Positions 43,534 to 52,754 of a stretch of 64,000 nt of DNA are shown here, in pieces; positions within the stretch are counted from its first letter, which is position 1; the number at the start of each line of letters is the position of its first letter. Origin of the DNA: Acidimicrobiaceae bacterium (GTDB taxonomy: Bacteria; Actinomycetota; Acidimicrobiia; Acidimicrobiales; RAAP-2); contig PMFA01000026.1 of the NCBI GenBank assembly GCA_003155915.1, forward strand, positions 46,887 to 110,886. Direction: 5' to 3'. The notes below the pieces were generated by a model that was not told where the DNA came from, did not search any database, and saw only the letters and a program-made list of their open reading frames with translations. Position numbers and translations under genes: made by a program.

Positions 43534-43537
<4 letters not shown>
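43376..43537 (+). CDS. 53-residue small membrane-associated protein, unknown
   Basis: Found by reading the gap before trmI. ATG 43376 overlaps the preceding stop (TGATG), and its own stop overlaps the trmI ATG (ATGA). The product begins MLKRVFGFAAATALAQAW, contains a short hydrophobic stretch (WLSLAGALVLFQFL) and ends with a Lys/Ala/Pro-rich basic tail. The unbroken coupling on both sides argues that it is translated. Confidence 0.6.
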
Positions 43538-44552
<1,015 letters not shown>

Positions 44553-44640
44553 TTAATGGCCCTCCGTGGCGAGATGTGTCTAGTAACACTAGCGGGCCAC
44601 TTCGAACGCACGTGACTTTCACTGGTGTGCCGCACTCACC

Positions 44641-44646
44641 TAGGGT
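44641..44646 (+). promoter_or_regulatory. Leaderless -10 box for the proteasome operon
   Basis: TAGGGT, 6 nt, ATG 44653 of mpa. It is the likely main promoter of mpa-dop-pup-prcBA. Confidence 0.5.
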
Positions 44647-44652
44647 GACGTT

Positions 44653-46398
44653 ATGGACCGTTCCACGCCTTTCGGCAGTGACGACATTCCGGAGAACGAC
44701 GACCAGATCGTCGTGAGTTCTCCGCGCGACTCGACCATGAGTGACGTCGAACAGGCCAGCCGACGCATCGAGATGCTCGAGGAGAAACTGCTCGAGGCTC
44801 GCGGCGCCCTCGCCCAGAGCCGATCCAACAACGAGAAGCTCACCATCACGATTCAACAGACGCGTGATCAGATCGCGGCCCTTCGTGACGAGGTCGAAAA
44901 GCTCACGCAACCACCCGCGGTCTACGGGACCTTCATCGACTTCAACGACGACGGCACCGTTGACATATTCGCCTCCGGGCGCAAGATGCGCGTGGCGCTC
45001 CACCCGGGCCTCGACCCGGGCCAGATCGACCGGGGTAATGAGGTCGTGCTGAACGAGTCCTTCACGGTCATCGGCGTTCGCGAGTCCGACGGCCAGGGTG
45101 AGGTGGTCACCGTCAAAGAGGTGCTGGACGAACGGCGCGTCCTCGTCTACGGACGCGCTGACGAGGAGCGAGTCGTCGAACTCGCCGACTCGCTGCGCCA
45201 CGTGAAGCTGCGAAGCGGCGACGCGCTCTTGCTCGACATGCGATCGAATCTGCTGGTCGAGAAACTGTTGCGTCAAGAGGCCGAGGAGCTCATCCTCGAA
45301 GAGGTCCCCGACATCACCTACGCCGACGTCGGGGGACTGGACAGCCAGATCGAGGCCATCACCGACGCCGTGGAACTGCCCTACCTGCACCGGGCGCTGT
45401 TCAACGACTACGACCTGCCAGCACCCAAGGGCATATTGCTCTACGGCCCGCCGGGGTGCGGCAAGACGCTCATCGCCAAGGCGGTAGCGAACTCGCTCTC
45501 CCAGAAGGTCGCCGAACTCACCGGCAACCGCAACGTGCGCTCGTACTTCCTCAACATCAAGGGCCCCGAACTGCTCAACAAGTACGTCGGTGAGACCGAG
45601 CGTCAGATCCGCGTGGTCTTCCAGCGCGCCCGGGAGAAGGCCGAAGAGGGTGTGCCGGTCATCATCTTCTTCGACGAGATGGACTCGCTCTTTCGAACCC
45701 GCGGCACCGGCATCAGCTCGGACATGGAGTCGACGATCGTCCCCCAGCTGCTGGCCGAGATTGACGGCGTCGAGTCCTTACGCGACGTGATCGTGATCGG
45801 CGCCACCAACCGTGAAGACCTCATCGACCCGGCGATCCTTCGTCCCGGCCGCCTGGACGTGAAGATCAAGATCGAGCGACCAGACGCCGACGCCGCCGCG
45901 CAGATCTTCCAGCGCTACCTGCACAGTGAATTGCCGATCGACGAATCGTCGATCCGCGAACTCGGTGGGGGAGACCGGGCCAAGGCCATTCAGGTCATGA
46001 TCGAAGAGACCGTGACCGACATGTACCGCATCAATGACGAGAACCGATTCCTCGAAGTCACGTATCAGGGCGGCGACAAAGAAGTGTTGTACTTCAAGGA
46101 CTTCGCGAGCGGCGCCATGATCGAGAACATCGTTCGTCGAGCCAAGAAGCTCGCGGTGAAGCGCGAGATCGCCGAGAAGGGCCGCGGCCTACGCGCCGAG
46201 GACCTCACCGAATCGATCCGACAGGAGTACCGCGAGAACGAGGACCTCCCGAACACGACGAACCCGGACGACTGGGCACGCGTGTCGGGCAAGAAGGGCG
46301 AGCGGATCATCTTTATCCGCACCCTCGTGAATCGCGAAGAGACCGACGTCCTCGGCGGTCGCTCCATCCAACACGTCGGCACCGGCCAGTACCTCTAG
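44653..46398 (+). CDS. mpa: Proteasome-associated AAA ATPase (Mpa/ARC)
   Basis: Hexameric unfoldase that recognises Pup and feeds the 20S core. The 581-residue chain has an N-terminal coiled coil (about residues 32-80) for Pup capture and tandem OB domains. The AAA module carries Walker A GPPGCGKT near residue 266 and Walker [12 protein letters not shown]. It ends with the core-docking tail GQYL. It leads the locus and is followed 4 bp later by dop. Arginine-finger-type residues in [11 protein letters not shown] are intact. Confidence 0.97.
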   Translation: MDRSTPFGSDDIPENDDQIVVSSPRDSTMSDVEQASRRIEMLEEKLLEARGALAQSRSNNEKLTITIQQTRDQIAALRDEVEKLTQPPAVYGTFIDFNDDGTVDIFASGRKMRVALHPGLDPGQIDRGNEVVLNESFTVIGVRESDGQGEVVTVKEVLDERRVLVYGRADEERVVELADSLRHVKLRSGDALLLDMRSNLLVEKLLRQEAEELILEEVPDITYADVGGLDSQIEAITDAVELPYLHRALFNDYDLPAPKGILLYGPPGCGKTLIAKAVANSLSQKVAELTGNRNVRSYFLNIKGPELLNKYVGETERQIRVVFQRAREKAEEGVPVIIFFDEMDSLFRTRGTGISSDMESTIVPQLLAEIDGVESLRDVIVIGATNREDLIDPAILRPGRLDVKIKIERPDADAAAQIFQRYLHSELPIDESSIRELGGGDRAKAIQVMIEETVTDMYRINDENRFLEVTYQGGDKEVLYFKDFASGAMIENIVRRAKKLAVKREIAEKGRGLRAEDLTESIRQEYRENEDLPNTTNPDDWARVSGKKGERIIFIRTLVNREETDVLGGRSIQHVGTGQYL

Positions 46399-46402
46399 GA
46401 CG

Positions 46403-47890
46403 ATGTCCGTCGCGAAGGTCCTCGGGATCGAGACTGAGTACGGCATCGCGGGGGGCCCCGACGCTGACCAGATCGTGGCGTCGAGCATCATCGTCAACGC
46501 CTACGCGCAAGAGGGTCGGACCCGAATCAATTGGGACTTCGAAGGCGAGACGCCCGACATGGACGCGCGCGGCCTGCCCGACCTGACTTCCTTCGCCCCC
46601 ATCGTCGAGACGCACCTCGCCAACACGGTTCTCACGAATGGCGCGCGCCTCTACGTCGATCACGCGCATCCCGAATACTCCTCGCCGGAGTGTCGGACGC
46701 CGCTCGAGGCGACGCTCTATGACGTGGCCGGCGAAGAGGTCATGCGACGGGCCCTGATGGTCGCCAACGAAATGATCGAACCGCACCAGGCGATCTCGCT
46801 CTACAAGAACAACTCCGACAGCAAGGGCAACTCCTACGGCACCCACGAGAACTACCTCGTGAGTCGCAACGTCGAGTTCAATCACATCGTGCGCGCCATG
46901 GTGCCGCACTTCGTCTCTCGCCAGATCATCATCGGTGCCGGCAAGGTGGGCGCCGAGACCGAGGCCGGCCTCGACAGCGACCCCTTCTTCCAACTCAGCT
47001 CGCGCGCCGAGTTCTTCGAAGAGGTCGTGGGACTCGAGACGACGCTGAAACGTCCGATCATCAACACCCGCGACGAACCCCACGCCGACGCCGAACGATT
47101 CCGCCGCCTCCACGTCATCATCGGTGACGCCAACATGAGCCAGGTGGCGACCTTCGTCAAGCTCGGCTCCACCGCGCTGCTGCTCGCGGCCCTGGAGGAC
47201 TCCGGTCTCGGTGCCTTTCCGGCGATGCCGCGACAACCCGTCGGCGCCGTGCGGGCCTTCGCCCTCGACCCGGGTCTGAAGTACGCCGTCCTCTGCGAGG
47301 ACGACCGTGAGCGAACGGCGTGGGACTTTCAAGACGAGCTCTGGCACCTCGCCAATGACCACGTGGAGCGAAAGGGCGCTGAGGCGGTCGCCGGGCCCGA
47401 CGAGGTCCAACTGGTACTCACACAGTGGCGCGAGATGCTCGACGGCGTTCGCGATGACCTCGACGCGGTGGCCGATCGGATCGATTGGGTCGCCAAACTT
47501 CGGATTCTTCGCGGTTTTCAAGAACGTCACTCGCTGGCCCCCGGGGACGCGCGACTTCGCGCCATCGACCTGCAGTATCACGACATTCGCCTCGAACGGT
47601 CCCTCGCCCAGCGCGTCGGACTTCGCGCGCTCCATGCCGATTACGAAGTTCGTGAAGCCGTTCACAATCCTCCCGAGGAGACCCGCGCCTATTTCCGTGG
47701 CCAGTGTGTGGCCCGCTACCCTAACGAAATCGTGGCGGCGAATTGGGATTCAGTCGTCTTCGATCTTGGCGAAGGACCGTTACAACGTGTGCCGATGCTC
47801 GATCCCTTAAGGGGTACCCGAGTTCTCACCGAAGAGTTGCTAGAAACAAGTGCGACGGCACAAGCGCTTCTCGAAGCACTAGACAGGTAG
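46403..47890 (+). CDS. dop: Deamidase/depupylase Dop
   Basis: Glutamine-synthetase-like fold enzyme that removes Pup from substrates and, where Pup ends in Gln, deamidates it. The 495-residue protein starts with GIETEYGIAGGPDADQIV; the insertion after ETEYGI (ASSIIVNAYAQ) is the Dop loop that distinguishes it from PafA. HPEYSSPE, KNNSDSKGNSYGTHENYL and PIINTRDEPHAD are the metal/ATP motifs. As Pup here already ends in Glu, depupylation should be its main task. Confidence 0.95.
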   Translation: MSVAKVLGIETEYGIAGGPDADQIVASSIIVNAYAQEGRTRINWDFEGETPDMDARGLPDLTSFAPIVETHLANTVLTNGARLYVDHAHPEYSSPECRTPLEATLYDVAGEEVMRRALMVANEMIEPHQAISLYKNNSDSKGNSYGTHENYLVSRNVEFNHIVRAMVPHFVSRQIIIGAGKVGAETEAGLDSDPFFQLSSRAEFFEEVVGLETTLKRPIINTRDEPHADAERFRRLHVIIGDANMSQVATFVKLGSTALLLAALEDSGLGAFPAMPRQPVGAVRAFALDPGLKYAVLCEDDRERTAWDFQDELWHLANDHVERKGAEAVAGPDEVQLVLTQWREMLDGVRDDLDAVADRIDWVAKLRILRGFQERHSLAPGDARLRAIDLQYHDIRLERSLAQRVGLRALHADYEVREAVHNPPEETRAYFRGQCVARYPNEIVAANWDSVVFDLGEGPLQRVPMLDPLRGTRVLTEELLETSATAQALLEALDR

Positions 47891-47899
47891 AACAAACGT

Positions 47900-48094
47900 A
47901 TGACAGAACAAGAGCGAATCCAAAAGCAACGCACCGAGCGAGCGAGCGAATCAACGCCGCCCGTGACAGTTGACGCGACCAAGGGCGACCAGTTGAAGGC
48001 CGACCTCGACGATCTGCTCGACGAGATCGACGAAGTCCTTGAAGAGAACGCCGAGGAGTTCGTTCGCAACTACGTACAAAAAGGCGGCGAGTAG
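47900..48094 (+). CDS. pup: Prokaryotic ubiquitin-like protein Pup
   Basis: The 64-residue modifier is largely disordered, with a helical Mpa-binding segment (GDQLKADLDDLLDEIDEVLE, residues 29-48) and the terminus NYVQKGGE. It is encoded ending Gly-Gly-Glu, so it is ready for ligation without deamidation, unlike the Gln-ended Pup of Mycobacterium. The last Glu links to substrate lysines through PafA. It is 9 bp after dop and directly abuts prcB. Confidence 0.97.
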   Translation: MTEQERIQKQRTERASESTPPVTVDATKGDQLKADLDDLLDEIDEVLEENAEEFVRNYVQKGGE

Positions 48095-48889
48095 ATGGGT
48101 CTACCGCTGTTTAGCGCCTCGGACGATCCGGGGCCCTCGTTCTTCCACTTCGCCCAGTCCAGCGGACTGACACCGCCGGTGTCGAACGCGAGCGCCGCGT
48201 CGGCCCACGCGACCACCGTCATCGCCGTGCGTTACGACGGCGGCGTCGTGATGGTGGGGGACCGTCAGGCGACGGGCAACTACATCGCCAGCCGTGACGT
48301 TCGAAAGATCGAAGCGGCGGACCGGTTCACGGCCATCGCCATTTCCGGGACGGCCGCGCGCGGTATCGAGTTCATCCGCATGGCGCAACTCTCCTTCGAG
48401 CACTACGAGAAGATGACCGACACGGCCCTCAGCCTCGAGGGCAAGGCGAACTACCTCTCGCCAATCATTCAACGAAACAATCTCTCTTCGCCGCTGCTCG
48501 TGCTGCCCCTGCTCGCCGGTTGGGACGGTGCCCTGCAGGTGGGGCGAATCTTCGAATACGACGGCGCCGGGGGCTGTTACGAACGCTTCGATTTCTCGAC
48601 GATCGGTTCGGGAACTCCCTTCGCCGAAGGAACCTTGCGACTCGGCTTTAACGCCGAGATGGACCGTGACGCAGCCATCGAGCTCGGCGCGTTGGCGATG
48701 TACGAAGCGGGCGACAACGACCCGAGCACCGGGGGACCGGACTTCGTACGGAACCTCTTTCCCATGATCGTCACAATTTCGAGTGAAGGTTTTCAAGAGC
48801 TCGCCCCCGATGACGTCGCGGAACGATTCCGGGTGATCAACGAGCGTCGCACGCAGAGCGGCGGAGTCGCCGGCGGCTCACTGCGATGA
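48095..48889 (+). CDS. prcB: 20S proteasome beta subunit
   Basis: Catalytic proteasome subunit of 264 residues with a 39-residue propeptide. Cleavage in SAHA|TTVIAVRYDGG would expose Thr40 as the N-terminal nucleophile; Asp in MVGDRQATGN and Lys in RDVRKIEAAD complete the site. The start follows the pup stop with no gap. The prcA start overlaps its stop by 4 bp, keeping the alpha and beta subunits balanced. Confidence 0.96.
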   Translation: MGLPLFSASDDPGPSFFHFAQSSGLTPPVSNASAASAHATTVIAVRYDGGVVMVGDRQATGNYIASRDVRKIEAADRFTAIAISGTAARGIEFIRMAQLSFEHYEKMTDTALSLEGKANYLSPIIQRNNLSSPLLVLPLLAGWDGALQVGRIFEYDGAGGCYERFDFSTIGSGTPFAEGTLRLGFNAEMDRDAAIELGALAMYEAGDNDPSTGGPDFVRNLFPMIVTISSEGFQELAPDDVAERFRVINERRTQSGGVAGGSLR

Positions 48890-49563
48890 GCAATTATTTC
48901 TACGTCGCGCCCGAACAGCTCATCCGCGACCGAGCCGAATTTGCGCAGAAGGGAATCGCGAGGGGCCGCTCCATCGTGGGCGCGATCTTCGACAACGGCG
49001 TGGTGCTGGTAGCCGAGAACCCTTCGGCGTCGCTCTTTAAGATCTCCGAGATTTACGATCGCATCGCTTTCGCCGGTGTGGGCAAGTACAACGAATTTGA
49101 CCGGCTGCGAGAGGCGGGCATCCGCTGGGCCGACTCGACCGGGTTCACCTACTCGCGCGGTGACGTGGACGTCCGGGCCCTGGCGAACTACTACGCCCAA
49201 CACCTCGGCGACATGTTCACCGAAGGTCAAAAGCCGCTCGAAGTCGAGATTCTCGTCGCCCAGCTCGGCAACACCACCCGCCCGACGAAGCTCTACCGCA
49301 TTGCCTACGAGGGCACGATCTCCGACGAACCCCGATTCGCGGTGCTAGGTGGGGACGCCGAAACGATCAAGTCCCGCTTCGCCGCCTCCGAGGACTCACT
49401 CGAGACCCTGTCGCTCACGCTGAAGAACGCGGTGGGGGCCCTCGCCGGACCGGACCGGATAATCGAAGTCGGCGACTTAGAGGTCGGGATCCTCGAAGAC
49501 CGCGGAAGCCGGCGCACGTTCACTCGTCTCAACGACGACCAAGTCAGCGAACTCCTTCGCTGA
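48886..49563 (+). CDS. prcA: 20S proteasome alpha subunit
   Basis: Non-catalytic outer-ring subunit of 225 residues. The N-terminal gate region reads YVAPEQLIRDRAEFAQKGIARG, typical of actinobacterial PrcA. GAIFDNGVVLVAENPS and DRIAFAGVGKYNEFDRLR are core alpha motifs. It lacks an N-terminal Thr nucleophile, as expected. It is coupled to prcB and followed by pafA 21 bp later. Confidence 0.95.
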   Translation: MSNYFYVAPEQLIRDRAEFAQKGIARGRSIVGAIFDNGVVLVAENPSASLFKISEIYDRIAFAGVGKYNEFDRLREAGIRWADSTGFTYSRGDVDVRALANYYAQHLGDMFTEGQKPLEVEILVAQLGNTTRPTKLYRIAYEGTISDEPRFAVLGGDAETIKSRFAASEDSLETLSLTLKNAVGALAGPDRIIEVGDLEVGILEDRGSRRTFTRLNDDQVSELLR

Positions 49564-49584
49564 GGAATCGATAAGGGTGACGAC

Positions 49585-50955
49585 GTGCTGCGACGCATCT
49601 ACGGCATCGAGACTGAATACGGAATCACCTTCTCCCTGCGGGGCCAGCGACGGCTCAGCCCCGACGAGGTCAGCCGATTCCTCTTCCGCAAGGTCGTCGC
49701 GTGGGGACGCTCGAGCAACGTGTTCTTGGAGAACGGCAGCCGACTCTACCTCGACGTCGGCTCGCACCCGGAGTACGCGACCGCCGAGTGCGACACGCTC
49801 GTCGACGCCGTCGCCCAAGACAAGGCGGGGGAGTCAATCCTGCGTGAACTCGTCGAATACGCGCAGGGTCAGCTCAGCGATGAAGGCATCCGCGGCGACA
49901 TCTACCTCTTCAAGAACAACACCGACTCGACCGGCAACTCCTACGGCTGCCACGAGAACTACTGCATCGAGCGCATCGACGACCTGACGCGTCTCGAACA
50001 GGTGTTCATCCCGTACCTCATCAGTCGCCAGATTTTCACGGGTGCCGGCAAGGTCGTCACCAACGCCAAGGGCACGGCCTATTCGATGAGCCAACGCGCC
50101 GAACACATCTGGGAGGCGATTTCGTCAGCGACCACGCGCAGCCGACCGATCATCAACACTCGCGACGAACCCCACGCCGATCCCGAGAAATATCGACGCC
50201 TGCACGTCATCGTCGGTGACTCCAACATGAGCGAATTCGCCACGTACCTCAAACTCGGTACGGCGGCCGTCGTCCTCGCCATGATCGAGGACCGCAATAC
50301 GGTCTTGCGCGACTACAACATGGCGTCGCCCATCAATGCGCTGCGTGACATCTCCTATGACCTGTGGAGTAAGGAACCGGTCAAGCTGTCCAACGGGCGC
50401 GACCTGACGGCCCTCGAGATTCAAGACGATCTCTGCGAACGGGCCGAACAGTTCTTGCAGGGCCATCCGCTTCCGGCCGATCAGGTTCACGCCGTGCAAC
50501 TGTGGCGTGAAGTGATTGAGCAGTATCGCAACGACCCGATGGGGTTGGCGGACCGCGTCGACTGGATCGCCAAGCTGCAGATCATCGAAAGAGAGCGCGA
50601 ACGAAGCGGCGTCGAGTTGAGCGATCCCAAGATCGCTCTCATCGATCTGCTCTATCACGACACGAGCTTCGAACGCGGTCTCTACTATCGCCGTCAGGCC
50701 CGTGGACACTTACGTCGAATGGTGAGCGACGAGGAGATCGCCTCGGCCACGCACACGCCACCCCCGACGACACGCGCGCACATGCGTGGCACCTTCATCA
50801 AGGCCGCCAAAGAGTGGCGTCGCGACTACACCGTCGACTGGGTCCACTTGAAGTTGAACGATGAAATGCAGCGCACGGTCCTACTGAAGGACCCCTTCAA
50901 AAGCACCGACGAGAGGTTTCAGAAGCTGTTGCTCTCTTTAGAGCGCCACGGTTGA
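49585..50955 (+). CDS. pafA: Pup-protein ligase PafA
   Basis: Links the Pup C-terminal Glu to lysines of target proteins using ATP. The 456-residue glutamine-synthetase-like enzyme starts LRRIYGIETEYGITFSLRG, without the Dop loop. It contains HPEYATAECDT, KNNTDSTGNSYGCHENYC and RPIINTRDEPHADPEKYRRL. GTG 49585 follows an AAGGGTG site. It closes the pupylation set. In mycobacteria pafB and pafC come next, but here a signal peptidase does. Confidence 0.95.
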   Translation: MLRRIYGIETEYGITFSLRGQRRLSPDEVSRFLFRKVVAWGRSSNVFLENGSRLYLDVGSHPEYATAECDTLVDAVAQDKAGESILRELVEYAQGQLSDEGIRGDIYLFKNNTDSTGNSYGCHENYCIERIDDLTRLEQVFIPYLISRQIFTGAGKVVTNAKGTAYSMSQRAEHIWEAISSATTRSRPIINTRDEPHADPEKYRRLHVIVGDSNMSEFATYLKLGTAAVVLAMIEDRNTVLRDYNMASPINALRDISYDLWSKEPVKLSNGRDLTALEIQDDLCERAEQFLQGHPLPADQVHAVQLWREVIEQYRNDPMGLADRVDWIAKLQIIERERERSGVELSDPKIALIDLLYHDTSFERGLYYRRQARGHLRRMVSDEEIASATHTPPPTTRAHMRGTFIKAAKEWRRDYTVDWVHLKLNDEMQRTVLLKDPFKSTDERFQKLLLSLERHG

Positions 50956-50961
50956 GCGGAC

Positions 50962-50967
50962 TAAACT
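50962..50967 (+). promoter_or_regulatory. Leaderless -10 box for lepB
   Basis: TAAACT, 6 nt, GTG 50974. Confidence 0.5.
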
Positions 50968-50973
50968 TCATAA

Positions 50974-51606
50974 GTGTCTGATTTGGCCCCCCAAGAGTCC
51001 ACGGGCCTTTTGACGCCCGAGCCGCCGGAGAATCCACCGCCCCCCGCGAAGCCCCGAAAACCCCGTCGCCGAGCCCTCATCGAGTGGTCCGCGATCATCG
51101 TCATCGCGGTCCTCGTCTCTTTCCTCATGCGGACCTACGCGTTCCAGACCTTTTACATTCCCTCAGGTTCAATGGAGCCAACGCTGCAGATCGGTGATCG
51201 CATCGTCGTCAACAAGTTGGCCGTCACGTTCGGCACGATCAACGTGGGTGACATCGTCGTGTTCAAAGCTCCGCCGGCCGAAAACTGTGGCGAGCCGGTG
51301 ACCGACCTCGTGAAACGCGTCATCGGTATACCCGGTGATTCGCTGAAGTCCGAGGGCAACACGATCTACTTGGAAAATCTCTCGTTGAATCAGCCGTGGC
51401 ATGCACTGGATGAGACGTGGACCCACACCGAACCGCTCGGTGGGGCCATCACGCCCATTACCTTGCAGGCGAATCAGTACTTCATGATGGGCGACAATCA
51501 CTCGGATTCGTGCGACAGTCGCATGTGGGGGCCCGTGCCGCGCTCGGACATCATCGGCAAGGCGTTCGTCAGGATCTGGCCACTTTCCCGCATCGGATTT
51601 CTGTAG
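50974..51606 (+). CDS. lepB: Signal peptidase I
   Basis: Membrane serine protease removing Sec and Tat signal peptides. The 210-residue protein has a Pro-rich cytoplasmic N-terminus, one transmembrane helix (about residues 37-55) and the catalytic dyad Ser66 (YIPSGSMEPT) and Lys114 (DLVKRVIGIPGD). The C-terminal MGDNHSDSCDSRMWGPVP is box E. Its place just before tatA and tatC groups export functions. Confidence 0.95.
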   Translation: MSDLAPQESTGLLTPEPPENPPPPAKPRKPRRRALIEWSAIIVIAVLVSFLMRTYAFQTFYIPSGSMEPTLQIGDRIVVNKLAVTFGTINVGDIVVFKAPPAENCGEPVTDLVKRVIGIPGDSLKSEGNTIYLENLSLNQPWHALDETWTHTEPLGGAITPITLQANQYFMMGDNHSDSCDSRMWGPVPRSDIIGKAFVRIWPLSRIGFL

Positions 51607-51615
51607 ACGCCGACC

Positions 51616-51621
51616 TACAAT
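51616..51621 (+). promoter_or_regulatory. Leaderless -10 box for tatA
   Basis: TACAAT, 6 nt, ATG 51628. Confidence 0.5.
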
Positions 51622-51627
51622 GGTCTG

Positions 51628-52011
51628 ATGTTCCTTAGTCCCATCAAGATCATGGTGATTGTGGCCGTGGTCTTGCTCTTAATGGGTCCCGATAAGTTGC
51701 CCGAAGTGGCGCACCGCCTCGGATCGAGTTGGCGCGCCCTCAAGCGCATTCAGGAGCGCGTCGAGAGCGAAGTCCGTGACGCCATTCCTGATCTGCCCAG
51801 CACCGGTGACATCGCGCGCATCGTACGCAGCCCGATCAATCTGTTGAATCAGCTGTCCGATCAGGTCGACGCCAAAGAGGCCGCCGAGGTGCGGAAGAAC
51901 GCGCCCCCGCCGCCCGAGACGGTGGCTCCCCCGCTCATCACCCCGCCCAGTCGACCCGTTGTCGCGCGAACAGAGAATTCGACGCCGCCGCCTGATCCGT
52001 CGCTGAACTAG
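51628..52011 (+). CDS. Twin-arginine translocase subunit, TatA/TatB type
   Basis: A 127-residue protein with an N-terminal membrane helix (IKIMVIVAVVLLLM), the hinge GPDKLPEVAHRLG and an amphipathic helix (WRALKRIQERVESEVRDA). A long Pro-rich tail (PPPPETVAPPLITPPSRP) follows. GPDKLP and the extended tail lean toward TatB, and the Rv2094c-like position beside tatC toward TatA, so I leave the subtype open. It is 5 bp before tatC. Confidence 0.88.
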   Translation: MFLSPIKIMVIVAVVLLLMGPDKLPEVAHRLGSSWRALKRIQERVESEVRDAIPDLPSTGDIARIVRSPINLLNQLSDQVDAKEAAEVRKNAPPPPETVAPPLITPPSRPVVARTENSTPPPDPSLN

Positions 52012-52016
52012 GTCAC

Positions 52017-52754
52017 GTGTCTCGTTTCAGTAAAGCCCAATCCGGCATGACGCTGGCCGAACACCTCGCCGAGGTGCGCCACCGCTTTCTCGTCTCGGCG
52101 ATCACGGTGTCAGTCTTCGGCGTCGTGGCCTTCATCTTTTACAACCAAATTCTGCACTTTCTCCAAGAGCCCTACTGTGCGGCGCGCAACGCCGCCCATA
52201 AGGGGTGCACGTTCCTGGTCACGGCCCCGCTGGACGGGCTGACGTTGCGCATAAAGATTGCCTTCTTCGGCGGAATTCTGGCGGCGTCGCCGGTGCTCTT
52301 TTGGCAACTGTGGCGATTCATTACGCCAGGTCTGAAGGCCCGAGAACGCAAGTACATCATCCCGTTCGTCTCGGCGTCACTGGTGTTCTTCATCTCGGGA
52401 ATGACCGTCGCGTACTTCAGCTTCGGTCACGCCATTCAGTTTCTGGAGTCCATCGGTGGCAAGTCGCTCTTGACCGAGTACAACCCCAATCAGTACCTGA
52501 CGCTGTTCTTGTTGATGATGTTCATCTTCGGCGTGACGTTCGAATTCCCGGTGGTGCTCGTCGCCCTGGAGATGGCCAACGTCGTGACCCCTACCCAACT
52601 CCTGCACTACTGGCGTTACGCGCTCATCGCCATCACCATCGCCGCGGCGGTCTTCACGCCGAGTGGCGACCCACTTTCCATGCTGGCCTTAGCGCTACCG
52701 CTCGCGGTGTTTTACTTCATCGCGATCGGCGTGGGTAAGTTGTTGAAGAAGTGA
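52017..52754 (+). CDS. tatC: Twin-arginine translocase subunit TatC
   Basis: Receptor subunit binding RR signal peptides. The 245-residue polytopic protein has six hydrophobic segments, the N-terminal signature MTLAEHLAEVRHRFLVS, the FWQLWRFITPGLKARERKY block and TPSGDPLSMLALALPL near the end. GTG 52017 follows tatA closely. It overlaps the helicase gene by 4 bp, as tatC and helY are linked in mycobacteria. Confidence 0.95.
   Translation: MSRFSKAQSGMTLAEHLAEVRHRFLVSAITVSVFGVVAFIFYNQILHFLQEPYCAARNAAHKGCTFLVTAPLDGLTLRIKIAFFGGILAASPVLFWQLWRFITPGLKARERKYIIPFVSASLVFFISGMTVAYFSFGHAIQFLESIGGKSLLTEYNPNQYLTLFLLMMFIFGVTFEFPVVLVALEMANVVTPTQLLHYWRYALIAITIAAAVFTPSGDPLSMLALALPLAVFYFIAIGVGKLLKK

Noticed and set aside
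46313..47665. 450-codon minus-strand ORF opposite dop
   Set aside because: It is the GC-rich third-frame shadow of dop. It has no recognisable motif and no start signal, and dop is unmistakable.
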